NCBI GenBank assembly: GCA_003254905.1
Contig: QANU01043002.1
Location: forward strand, 571,347-635,346
Direction of reading: 5' to 3'
Length of the DNA: 64,000 nucleotides
Source: Nissolia schottii
Lineage: Eukaryota; Streptophyta; Magnoliopsida; Fabales; Fabaceae
A program made the translations under genes and the position numbers. Positions 23,560 to 33,770 of this stretch are shown here, piece after piece. Each line of letters begins with the position of its first letter. The stretch's first letter is position 1. The notes beneath the pieces were generated by a model. It worked only from the letters and a program-made list of their open reading frames with translations, was not told the DNA's origin and did no database searches.

Positions 23560-23679
23560 GCCCATGGAGCCCAATTGATATTTATATCGAAGCCCAAGAA
23601 CTAGACGAAGAGGCCCAGTTTGCGTTGAAAACTAAACCTGGCCCAATTCTCAAAAAACGAGAAGAAGAAATAAAACCCT
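23560..23679 (+). promoter_or_regulatory. Site II cluster and telo-box promoter of UTP18
   Basis: Five copies of GCCCA (reverse TGGGC) occur within 90 bases: 23560, 23569, 23592, 23613 and 23640; the last two are full GGCCCA (TGGGCC). A telo-box-like AAACCCT follows at 23673. Site II plus telo-box pairs are known to drive plant ribosomal-protein and ribosome-biogenesis genes through TCP factors. That matches the nucleolar function of the downstream gene. Confidence 0.65.
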
Positions 23680-23686
23680 CGAGTTC

Positions 23687-24390
23687 ATGCGGCTGCGTCT
23701 CATTCCTCAAACTCTTTCTCTCTCCTCCGTCAGTCGCCGATCACCGGAACGCCGCTCTCTCAGGTTCTTATCCGTCGTCTCATCTTATTCTTCTTGTGGT
23801 ACTTGGCTTTTTTGATTTAACTGTTTTTTCTATTTGAATTTCGATCCTTTTCTACTTGCTTGATTCAACACCGGTGGCCGTTAATTTTGATTCTGTGACC
23901 GTTTTCTTACTTTGCTTCATCTTAAGATTCGTTACTCGTGTTTTTCAACTGACGTTTTCCGTTATTGGAAATGAAAGTGAGGTTTTTTTTTCCCCCCTTC
24001 AATATTCAGCATAACATTGTGTAAATAAACTTTTGTTAGTTTTCATTACTATCACATTTTGATTTGGGAACGGAAACATAGTGAGCTTAGATATTTGGTC
24101 TCGCTGTGATGAGCCTCTATTAGGCATTTAAGTTTAGGTTGTGAAGAGGTGTGTGTCTATATATATGTATTCAAGTGTGTATGCTAAGTGGTTTGATTCC
24201 GGTGTTCTGTCATTTGGGTTTGTTCTTAATTTCACACTCTTTATAATCCTGGAACCATCATGATCCTTACCCTTAAATAAAATATTCTTGCATTAAATAT
24301 ATCTCTTTTTAATTTGGATTTCCCACTGTTAGATTGATTACACTGACAGTTGTACTTCGATTATTTGGCAGAGTTGCTCCTGAGAGATGA
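23687..24390 (+). other. Candidate spliced upstream ORF of UTP18
   Basis: An ATG at 23687 opens a frame that runs to the predicted 5'UTR donor at 23763/23764 and continues after the acceptor from 24372. It ends at a TGA (24388-24390) that overlaps the main ATG (24387-24389) as ATGA. The product would be 31 residues and Arg/Ser-rich. The reading depends on the predicted intron and on transcription starting upstream of 23687, neither proven. Confidence 0.4.
23764..24371 (+). other. 5'UTR intron of UTP18
   Basis: The donor ctctcag|gttctt follows a pyrimidine-rich leader, and the acceptor tatttggcag|agttgc lies 16 bases before the start codon. The 608-bp intervening sequence is T-rich, as plant introns are. 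The boundaries are inferred from consensus only; a leader intron near the ATG is a common plant arrangement. Confidence 0.6.
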
Positions 24391-26066
24391 GTTTAATATC
24401 TCAAAATGCTCGGTCTAAGACTGAGGCCAAGAAGGCCAAAAGGGAGGCGGACGTCAAAGAACCTTCCAATCTTGAAGAGGTTGAAGATGGGAAAGATCCT
24501 GATGTTGATGCCCTGAAGGCAAAGAAGAGGAAGCGAGACGAAAAGTTGGAAATGGAACAGGTGAGAGAAATGAAAAAGCTAGAAAACTTTTTGTTTGGGT
24601 CTCTCTATTCCCCTGTTGAATTTGGAAAGGAGGATAATGAAGTGGAAGCCGGGAATACAAAGGGTTCGGAATTGTTCTTCACTGACCGTTCTGCGAATAG
24701 CGTGCTCTCTGTTTATGAGGAAAATGCTGACTTGTCAGAGAAAAGTGATGATGATGGCAGGGCTGATTTGCAGAGAAAACCTGTGTGGGTGGATGATGAA
24801 GAAAAAAAAACCACTATAAACATTGCCAAAGTTAACAGATTAAGGAAATTGAGGAAGGAAGAAGAAGAGGATCTGATCTCTGGTTCTGAGTATGTGTCAA
24901 GATTGAGGGCTCAACATGTGAAGCTCAACCCCGGAACTGACTGGGCGCAAGTTGATTCGAGGTCCATAATTGATAGATCTTCTGATGATGAGTTGACAGA
25001 TGAAGAAAATGAAGCTGTGTTGAGTCATGGTTACAATGATGTGGATGATATTCTTAGAAGAAACGAAGACCTCGTTGTGAAGAGCAGCTCAAAGCTGCTG
25101 CCAGGACATGTTGAATACTCAAGGCTGGTAGATGCCAATATACAAGATCCTTCTAATAGTCCCATAAATTCGGTTCAGTTCCATAGAAATGGTCAGCTGC
25201 TTCTTGCTGCAGGGTTGGACCGGAAGCTTAGATTTTTCCAAATTGACGGCAAACGGAACACCAAAATTCAAAGCATCTTTGTTGAAGACTGCCCCATTCG
25301 AAAAGCATCTTTCCTGCCAGATGGGTCTCAGGTTATATTATCAGGAAGAAGAAAGTTCTTTTATAGTTTTGACTTGGTTAAGGCTAAAGTTGATAAAATA
25401 GGCCCTCTGGTTGGTAGGGAAGAGAAAAGTCTGGAAGTTTTTGAGGTGTCTCCTGATTCTCAAACGATAGCCTTTGTGGGCAATGAAGGTTACATTTTAT
25501 TGGTTTCAACAAAAACAAAACAATTAATTGGTACCCTAAAGATGAATGGAACGGTCCGTTCTTTAGCTTTTGCTGAGGATGGACAGCAGTTGCTGAGCGC
25601 TGGTGGCGATGGCCAGGTTTACCACTGGGATCTTAGAACAAGGACTTGCCTACATAAAGGTGTGGATGAGGGTTGCATAAACAGCACAGTGCTTTGTACT
25701 TCTCCGGGCGGGACACATTTTGCAGCCGGTTCTGACACTGGAATTGTGAACATTTACAACAGAGAGGAATTTCTTGGAGGCAAGAGGAAGCCTATCAAGA
25801 CCATTGAGAATTTGACTACGAAAGTGGATTTTATGAAATTCAATCACGACTCTCAGATGTTAGCAATCTGTTCAAGCATGAAGAAGAGCAGTTTGAAATT
25901 GATACATATCCCATCTTATACTGTGTTTTCCAACTGGCCGCCACCAAATGCGAGCCTACATTACCCGCGCTGCATTGATTTCAGTCCAGGTGGTGGTTTC
26001 ATGGCGGTAGGAAATGCATCAGGCAAAGTGTTACTGTACAAGTTGCACCATTACCAGCATGCATAA
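24387..26066 (+). CDS. UTP18: UTP18-like WD40 protein of the SSU processome
   Basis: A 559-residue protein with the two-part layout of Utp18. It has a charged N-terminus (Lys/Arg tract KAKKRKRDEK near 45-54; acidic stretches near 120 and 200) and a C-terminal WD40 propeller from about residue 255. Propeller blades are visible as SPINSVQFHRNGQLLLAAGLD, VRSLAFAEDGQQLLSAGGDG, VYHWDLRTRTC and SLHYPRCIDFSPGGGFMAVGN. Utp18 is a subunit of the UTP-B complex and acts in the nucleolus on early 18S pre-rRNA processing. LFFTD at residues 96-100 resembles the arch-interacting motif by which yeast Utp18 recruits the exosome helicase Mtr4, though the fourth residue is not hydrophobic. The coding region is one exon. 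The promoter has site II and telo-box elements, fitting co-regulation with ribosome-biogenesis genes. The Arabidopsis counterpart would be At5g14050. Confidence 0.9.
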   Translation: MSLISQNARSKTEAKKAKREADVKEPSNLEEVEDGKDPDVDALKAKKRKRDEKLEMEQVREMKKLENFLFGSLYSPVEFGKEDNEVEAGNTKGSELFFTDRSANSVLSVYEENADLSEKSDDDGRADLQRKPVWVDDEEKKTTINIAKVNRLRKLRKEEEEDLISGSEYVSRLRAQHVKLNPGTDWAQVDSRSIIDRSSDDELTDEENEAVLSHGYNDVDDILRRNEDLVVKSSSKLLPGHVEYSRLVDANIQDPSNSPINSVQFHRNGQLLLAAGLDRKLRFFQIDGKRNTKIQSIFVEDCPIRKASFLPDGSQVILSGRRKFFYSFDLVKAKVDKIGPLVGREEKSLEVFEVSPDSQTIAFVGNEGYILLVSTKTKQLIGTLKMNGTVRSLAFAEDGQQLLSAGGDGQVYHWDLRTRTCLHKGVDEGCINSTVLCTSPGGTHFAAGSDTGIVNIYNREEFLGGKRKPIKTIENLTTKVDFMKFNHDSQMLAICSSMKKSSLKLIHIPSYTVFSNWPPPNASLHYPRCIDFSPGGGFMAVGNASGKVLLYKLHHYQHA

Positions 26067-26558
26067 AGCAAAATTAATTGGAAGTTTTGGCAAGGTTTGG
26101 AAGTTGTTTTGTTGTAGTATTTTTCTTCTTTGCTGCAGGTTTTGAGACATAGGTTGTATTTTGAGCATCATATGCTTTTGCTTTGAATGAACCGAGCTTC
26201 AAGTGTTTTCGTTGATTATATAGCATTGACTTCATATATGAATGAAATATGCTGCTCTGTGTCATTGATACGCCCTTCTATTATTTTTCACCCCTTGAAG
26301 TGTATGTTGATTTTGGTTAATGTTAAAGAAAACTGATTTAAGGTTAATATAAACTAATTCAGTACAAAATAGTGTTTCCCATTTTTATTAATCTTAAATG
26401 CCAAGGTTAATTCTTGCAAATAACTAATACCTTTCACTTAGTACGTTAGCAAATCTCAGTTGCTTACACTGAAAGCTTGAACTTCCTCACTCTCCTTATT
26501 AAAGCCTCGTTCTTTATTTGATTACAAGGGGAGCAACTTGCTATTTCCTCTAGCATAA
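26067..26558. other. Convergent 3' region of UTP18 and the CAD1-like gene
   Basis: UTP18 ends on the plus strand and the dehydrogenase ends on the minus strand, with under 500 bases between the stop codons. AT-rich 3'UTR-type sequence with polyadenylation-like aatgaa motifs (near 26238) fills the gap. Their transcripts may overlap at the 3' ends. Confidence 0.5.
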
Positions 26559-28349
26559 TTATTTCAAGGAGTTCTCAATATCTATCACAAACCTATACTT
26601 CACGTCCCTATTTATGACCCTCTCAAGTGCTTCATTAGCATACTCAATTGGAATCACTTCTATATTTGGATGAATCCCCTTTGCAGCACAGAAGTCAATC
26701 ATCTCCTGTGTCTCTTTTGTGCCTCCTGTTACACTTCCACAGACGGTCTTCATTCCTGGTCAAAACACAGATGAATATGATGTATATTTTCATCTTCACT
26801 GCTTATCTTGAATGAAAACTTTCGTTACAATAAACATGTAATTCAGAAGCAGCATACCTATAATGAGGTTTGCAGGGCTGAATTTGACTTCACTTGGGAC
26901 CCCAACTAGGACTAGAACACCAGATGTCTTCAGTAGTGACATGTAAGGATCAAATGGGTGATAACCAGATGCTGTGTCAATTATAAAGTCTAACGACTTA
27001 GCCAATGCCTGCATCGGAATCGCCATCAATTTTGACCCAAAAAAGAAAGTACAAGTCATCAATATTAGTATTCTTCAAACTTGTTGTCTTAGATGTTGTG
27101 TTATGCTTACATTCATCTGCTCTTGATTAGATGCAACAACAAAATTGTCTGCACCAAGCAGATTCATGGCCTCGTCTTTCTTGGATATGCTAGTGCTGAA
27201 AACTGTTACAGTCAAGCCGAACGCTTTTCCGAATTTCACTGCCATGTGGCCGAGGCCTCCGAGACCGATCACTCCTAGAGATTTTCCAGGTTGGTTCATC
27301 TTGTGGCGCATCATGGGAGAATAGACAGTGATTCCAGCACAAAGCAGAGGAGCTGCTAAAGCTAATGGATAGCTTTTTGGTATCATGAAGCAATACCTGC
27401 AGATTCAAGGCCAAAAATATGAATATAGATTAACTTAAATCAAGTGAGTACTTCAAAAGCTCAGAATAAATTTCATGAAGTAACATCTAGCCATCTACTT
27501 ATGTTGTTTACCTTTGATGGACTACTATGTAAGTGGAGTATCCTCCTTTTGTGACTGTGCCATCAACATCAACACTGTTGAAAGTTTGAACTGATCCCGT
27601 GCTGCAATAAATTTCTAGTCTGTCATTGCAGTACTCGCAGTCGCGGCATGAGTTGACGTAAGTCCCTACTCCGACGTGGTCGCCAACGTTGAAACGGTTG
27701 ACATTGGGACCAACCTTTGCCACAATCCCTGCAATCTCATGTCTAATATTGGGGGAAAAGGCATAGATTAGCTTAAGTAAATAGGATTCTCATTTCTCAT
27801 TGAAGCAGAAAAAAAGAATCTTTTGTGTAGTTATGGAGTGTCATGTTAAATATGTTCTTAACACACACATAATTACACTTTTCAGATAAGTTGAAATTTT
27901 ATTTTGTAAGAGATCAGGAACATATTTAGTATGATGCTTCATGACTACACAAGAATTTTTCATCGGATTACGCCAACCTACCCTGGTACAACGGGATACT
28001 TGGAGTCACCATGTTGATTCCTTGTCCAAATTACGTCAGCATAACAAACACCACAGTGTGTAATCTTAACATAAACATCTTCATTACCAACAGCCCTGAC
28101 CAATCATGATGAGAGAAGGCCAGCAACTCAAACTTTATCCCAAGGAAAGAAAAATATGGTAATGGAAGAAAATATAAATAGACATCAATGTATATATAGC
28201 ATCAAACCATGAAGTTGTAATGACTATAAACTTATGGAGGTTGTCATGAGATGTATATACCTGCGACTGAATTTGTAAGGTGACAGAACTCCAGAAGCAT
28301 CTCTTGCAGCCCATCCTAGGCAATCTCCATTGACACCTTCGGAACTCAT
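26559..28349 (-). CDS. Cinnamyl-alcohol-dehydrogenase-like protein (CAD1 class), six coding exons
   Basis: Coding exons on the minus strand: 28349-28261, 28095-27982, 27742-27512, 27396-27111, 27008-26858 and 26755-26559. All have GT-AG borders and consistent phases, giving 355 residues. It is a zinc-dependent medium-chain dehydrogenase. Catalytic zinc ligands are Cys47, His69/Glu70 (GHE) and Cys164; structural zinc ligands are Cys100, 103, 106 and 114; the NADP(H)-binding turn is [11 protein letters not shown], with STSISKK after it. CADs reduce hydroxycinnamaldehydes to monolignols in the cytosol. The [20 protein letters not shown] segment, with Tyr-Ala after the catalytic Cys instead of the usual His-Thr/Ser, matches Arabidopsis CAD1 (At1g72680) as I remember it. 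That is a divergent class whose role in lignin is minor or unclear. The gene looks intact. Confidence 0.9.
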
Positions 28350-28359
28350 TGATTTTCTA

Positions 28360-28738
28360 CTGCACATAAACACAATTGGTTACTTTTCATGAAACTTTAC
28401 ACCAGGAAGTTATTCATGAGTTTCCAACTTATCATCCTCATTGAATTTCTGAATAAATCATGAACATGGGAAATGAAACAATTCTGATACAAAACTTATA
28501 TGTAATACAAAAAATTGATGTGCCTAACAAGTCATATATTTGGCAACTAGCAACATAATAGAAATGAAACCATGAAATCCTAATCTGAAACAAAACAACA
28601 CAAACTAGTAGTTTTTTTTCCCTTTAAAAACAAATCTGAAATTTGATTAGTAATTAAAGAAAGTCAAATAGGATGAGATGTTCATCTTCATCTTCAGTTT
28701 CACTTGTGAGTAGCTTAAAAGAGATGAAAGGAACTCAC
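28360..28738 (-). other. Predicted 5'UTR intron of the CAD1-like gene
   Basis: On the minus strand a good donor (aatag|gtgagttc) at 28739/28738 and an acceptor (tgtgcag|tagaaa) at 28360/28359 bracket a 379-bp AT-rich segment just upstream of the start codon. If real, the transcript starts upstream of 28740. Inferred from consensus only. Confidence 0.45.
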
Positions 28739-28859
28739 CTATTATCCTGTGCAAGACCAAGTGTGTGAGGTTTTCTTTGAGTTCAGTGCAGCGAAATCTA
28801 TGGCCTTAAAAGGAGAACTTTCTCAAAGGAGGGCAAGCTGCGTAGTTAAGAAAGCTGAC

Positions 28860-30842
28860 AAGACCTAAAAAAAACATGACAGTTAGATAGACACGCCATT
28901 GCAGCTACGTTAGTCAAAGGAGGAAATTAACAGCAGCAGGATCCTAATTAGTCTATTTGGCTTTAGTCTAATTGAAATAGTATTCATACCACATGTTATT
29001 TGCGTTAGGTGAAATCCTTTTTACTTTTTTTTTTAGTTGAACACACGATGTAGTAGTTGCTCATGTATTCAATGAAACGAAAAGACACAATTTCGGGTCA
29101 TACCATACTATTTTAATAACAAAAAATATATCCTTTTTGTTTCCTTCTAGATTTACCATAATATTAGAAAATTTTGTGATAAAAATAAACGCAGAGTACT
29201 GTGGTTGCTCATTTTTATAGTGGCTTGCTTGAATATTGAAATATCATAGATCTGATCTTGATTCATTGAAGTCAGAATAATATTTCTTTTTTTCTTTTTG
29301 TTTCATTTACTCAATAAGCTTTTGGGCTATTTGAAATCATAATGTGTTTATAATTTTTAGACTGAATGCTAATGTGTTTAGACCAACCTTTTTGCTTTCC
29401 AAGAGTAAAGCCTAAATGCCCATATGAATCAGAATACACATTCATCCCTTCCAGCCCATCTTACCTCATTCTGTTTTAACTAGTCAAAACTAAATATTAT
29501 ACATACTAAAATAAAAAAATATTAATAAATACATAAAATAATATGAATTAATAAAATTATGTTTATATAAAAAATAAATTTATATTTTTAATATAATTAT
29601 TACTCTTTTTAATTCATTATATTAATAAATGTTTCACTATAATTAAGATATCAATAAAAAAAAATTTATACCTAAATATTATAAATAAATATTTTAAAAT
29701 TTTAAAAAATAAAAAATCAATCGTTAAAACTGATGTTTTCTAGGGATCTACGAAGAGAAGATAGAGGACCTCTTTTTGTTGAGATTTTTTTTTTTTTCTG
29801 TCTCACCTTTAACCAACAAATTCAACGAGGAGCTGCTGGGTAAGGACGAAAACAGTTGAGAAGGAGAAAAAGGTCAAAATAAACGTAGAAATTTTTTAAC
29901 TCCACCTATACCAACATAAGCCAAAAGGAAAACTTCTCGGGTACCTCGGATTTGTCGCTAATTTTTTGGTGTTATTGAGTTTAACACCTTTTAACTGACC
30001 TTGATCATATTCTTTGAGGTCAAGATAATACATATTCTATTTAAAAAATCTTAGCCTCTACCATGAAATTCATACAATTCTTAATTATTATATCACTTTT
30101 AGGACATCTTTAAATGAACACTAATATCCTTGGTAAATAGATACCCTAAACTTTAAGATCAAGTTCAAAATATTCCAAATCAATTATAGGATGAAACAAG
30201 TAGAAGAGGATGAAACAATCAAAGTACAAAAAGTCTACAAAATACTTAACCGATAAGATAAAATTGTAAAATTAAAACATTTACCTTTTGCTTCTGCTTA
30301 TTCATCCATCAAATACTGTTAGTTAATATGTTCTCAGGTAGTCATGTTTCAATTTCAGATTTGCTTTTATCTTAAACCAATGATGACCTTTTGGTGTAGT
30401 GGTGTAGTAGACCTGTACACTGAATTCAAACTATTGGCTTGAAATGGACTAAGTGAGAAATAAAAATAAGTTAAATGTCACATTTTGACTTAAAATTTGA
30501 AAACAACGAGTATATGAGTCTTTTCAAATATATATTATTCACTTAATCTAATGTAAAACTTTAACATTTACACTTGAAACATGATAGGAATAGATATTAG
30601 GATATTATAAAGTATTATGTAATATGATAATGTCATGATAAAGAGAAATATTTAAAAAAATATATTTCTCATAACAAATTAAAGAGTGATAAGTGTCACT
30701 TAAATTGTTCTAAAATACCCAATATTTTACTATAAATATAACTCTTTCTTACCCTAGTTTTGGCATGTTTAGTAATTCGATAAATTAGCTTCTTTTATTT
30801 TCGTAACAAAAGAGCACAATATTAATTACATAGCACCTTTTG
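28860..30842. other. AT-rich intergenic region
   Basis: It lies between the CAD1-like promoter and the 3' end of the LecRK gene. No coding sequence was recognised. The segment at 29480-29720 is almost pure A/T. Confidence 0.5.
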
Positions 30843-33770
30843 CTAAGTTGTGAGAAAAATTGAGGCAAAAATTTCCCTCAAGGTTGGAGGAAGATAAGTA
30901 GGGACAGGCATCTTATGAGGTAAAACAGGCAAAGGCGCTTCAAATTTAAGCACCTGAATCACCTGCCTCAAACAAGGCCTCAATGCCCAATCAGGATGAA
31001 CACACCAAAGTCCAACCGCCACCAAAAACTCCATCTCTTTCTCATCAAATGAACCATTCATCCTTGTGTCAGCAGCTTCTAGAACCTTCCCCAATCCATA
31101 CAGCTCCCAAACCCACTCAACCAATGTCATCATTGTTTGACCTTGACTTTGACCCTCTTCCAAATCAAGGGGTTTCCTTCCACTAGCAATCTCCAATAGC
31201 ACAATCCCAAAGCTGTAAATGTCAGATTCCTTGTTGGCCTTCCTAGAAGTGAAATACTCAGGGGCCATGTAGCCCCGTGTCCCTGCTATGAGTGTGGTTT
31301 GTGACCCTTTCTCATGATCCACAAGCCTAGCCAAACCAAAGTCACCTAGCTTGGCATTGAACCCTGAGTCCAACATTATGTTGCTTGATTTAATGTCTCT
31401 GTGGATCACACATTGCTCCCATTCCTCTTGCAGGTAGAGCAATGCTGAGGCCAACCCCAGGGCTATGTTGTACCTAAGTATAAAATTATAAAATATTACT
31501 ATGTTTTTGCCGCAAAAATGTGGACTTATTTTTTCTTTATATCGGAAAAAGATTTTAAAAGCTAAGTCTTTAAATTTATTTTTAAGATTGTGAGCATCAA
31601 TCAAGTTCATTTTCTTACTATGAAAAATATCAAATTCATTAGTTCTTTACCATCAATCAAATCAATCTCTCTTAAGAATTAATTTGATCGACTTTTGGCA
31701 ACGTCAATAACGAATTTGATATTTTAGATAACTTGGGAAGGACTTGATTGGTGATGACAACTTTAAAGACAAATTTAAAGGTGTACAAGTTCTGATTTCA
31801 TGTTTTCTTTTTGAAATCGTTGGTATTAGTACCAATTTCTAAAATAAAAAAGAAAGAAAAAAAGACCATACTCATGTATATTTGAAAGATAAATTCCATA
31901 CAACTGTGATTGAACATGTACCTTATTGGCCATGCCAAGAAGCTCTTTCCATTCTTGCCATATAGGTGTGAGGCCAGGCTTCCATTTGGCATGAGCTCAT
32001 ATATGAGGAGGAGATCATTCTTCTTCCTGTGGTGGCACCAACCAATGAGTTGCACCAAGTTCCTGTGCCTCAGTTGGCTAATTGTCTTCACCTCAGTTGC
32101 ATATTCCTTTATGCCTTGTTTGGAATCTCTTGATACCCTCTTTATGGCAACATAGGAGTTTGATTCTTTCAAGTAGCCTTTGTAAACACCGCCAAAACCA
32201 CCCTGCCCAAGCTTCTCTGACTCGGCGAAATTCTTCGTCGCGGTTACAAGTTCATTGTAGCAAAATTTCTTTGGTCCAGTTCCCTTTTGGAACTCATCAT
32301 CCATGTCGATATCAAAAACCATATCTTCTTTTCTCGTTCTAATCCTATTCCATATAAATAAACCACAAACTAGAACTAACAAAATCACAAGGCCTATACC
32401 AATTCCTAGCCCCACTAACATTCCAATTTTGCTTACTTTTCTAGAATTTGGATTGTTGATTGATGAGTTTCTAGTACTTTTGACACTTTCATCATCATTA
32501 CTCTCTAAACCTGAACTGAATGACCATGAATGTAAACTATGCACCTCATACAAACTCCCTGTGGCTGCTGAGAATCCAATCATAACTAACTCTGGCAAGT
32601 GATCTCTCAAATCAATTATGTGTGAAAGATATGTCTCTGCTTGTATGTTACTATCACTTCTATAGCCAGAAAACAGAACACTCAGATTGTGAGTCTTGGA
32701 ATTATACTCAATGCTGCAATTGTAAACCTTCCTCTTCCGAATGTCCATGAACAATGGCTTGGTTATGTTAGACCTCATAGAATTGAAGTTCATACCTACA
32801 TTTTTTCCCCCCAACATTTTCCATTAATCAAGGCTTTAACTTAACTCAGAGGCAAGAAAGCAATTACAACAGCGACTCAACAACACTCAGCTCATATAAG
32901 ACAAGCCTCGTTAAAACATTTGTAGAGAAAATTCAATGGAACAAAACTCCAGAGTAGAAAAAGAGTACTCGAGCTATACGAAGCAAGGCACCAATAACAC
33001 AAACAAATACAAAAGTTTATAGAGTAAACCTTCAAATTCGTCTTGAGGTTGATCAAGTTCGTCCTCAGATTATGGAAATGATCATATTAGTTCTAAGGTT
33101 GTCAAAAGCCGTTCAAGTTAATTTTTGGGAGGGACTAATTTGACTGATATCGAATAACTAATATGACCATTTTCATAACTTGGAAACGAATTTGACTAGT
33201 GCTAACAATTTCACGGACAAATTTATAGTTTTACTCAAATTTCATACCTAGATGAAGGCCAAGAGGGTCCCACTTATTCTTGAAGGTGTCAAACTCCACA
33301 GCAACAAATGAGTGCTTTGTTGAATTCAACACTTGTTCTCCATCCACTAGTCCAAGTCCACCTCCTTCCACAACATCTTTCAATAGTGGAAGATTTGGAT
33401 CTGCCAAGAAGAATGCTAAACCATCACCATGCTTTTCCTTATCTGCATAAACAACAAAGGAGAATCTTGTGGTGAAATCAGCAAGCTTCCCTGATGTCAT
33501 GTCATAGAGAAGCATCTTTTTGTGGCTTGTGACCCTGCCAACACTGTATCTGTTGTTTTGGTCCATGGTATTCACTGTGATTTGGATGCCATGTTTGAAG
33601 AAGTAAGCATCTCCTTCTTCCTTCACATCACCATACTTGAATATGGGGTAATCAAATGAGAGTGGATTTGCTAGAGGGAATAATAATATATGTAGGAAGA
33701 AAAGGGTTCCAATTGTGTAATGGAAAATAAAAGTAGGTGTATGAAGAGGACATGTGTGCCAATTTGCCAT
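30843..33770 (-). CDS. L-type lectin-domain receptor kinase, three exons
   Basis: Exons on the minus strand: 33770-33248, 32795-31922 and 31473-30843, with GT-AG borders and phases 1 and 2, giving 675 residues. The order is: signal peptide (about 1-35, FFLHILLFPLANP), legume-lectin domain (about 37-265, with HGDGLAFFLAD and the metal-site motif EFDTFKNKWDPLGLHLG), transmembrane helix (about 297-323) and Ser/Thr kinase. The kinase has the Gly-loop GQGGFGGVYKG, Lys393 in VAIK, Glu409, HRD 490-492, DFG 510-512 and GTRGYMAPE. All key catalytic residues are present, so it should be an active RD kinase at the plasma membrane. It most resembles LecRK clade IX, linked to defence and cell death. Many LecRK genes lack introns; here two are needed to join the domains, and the intron positions restore conserved sequence (HLG|MNFNS; WPIR|YNIALG). 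Ligand unknown. Confidence 0.9.
31474..31921 (-). other. LecRK intron 2, containing a MITE-like inverted repeat
   Basis: The intron interrupts the kinase domain between WPI and R-Y-N. Most of it (about 31563-31785) is a hairpin-forming element: agtctttaaatttatttttaag with gcatcaatcaagttc on one side, and on the other gacttgattggtgatgac followed by ctttaaagacaaatttaaag. No target-site duplication is evident. Confidence 0.6.
32796..33247 (-). other. LecRK intron 1, containing a MITE-like inverted repeat
   Basis: The intron interrupts the lectin domain within the Gly codon of HLG|MNFNS. At 33022-33236 it holds an element with ends gagtaaaccttcaaattcg and, reverse-complemented, gagtaaaactataaatttg (about 17 of 21 end positions match). 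The element directly abuts the donor region. No clear target-site duplication. Confidence 0.6.

Noticed and set aside
23442-23837. 131-codon frame across the UTP18 promoter and leader
   Set aside because: It covers the site II cluster and reads into the leader intron; composition fits promoter and 5'UTR, not a protein.
30388-30460. ggtgtagtggtgtagtag resembling a tRNA/SINE A box
   Set aside because: No convincing B box, tail or target-site duplication.
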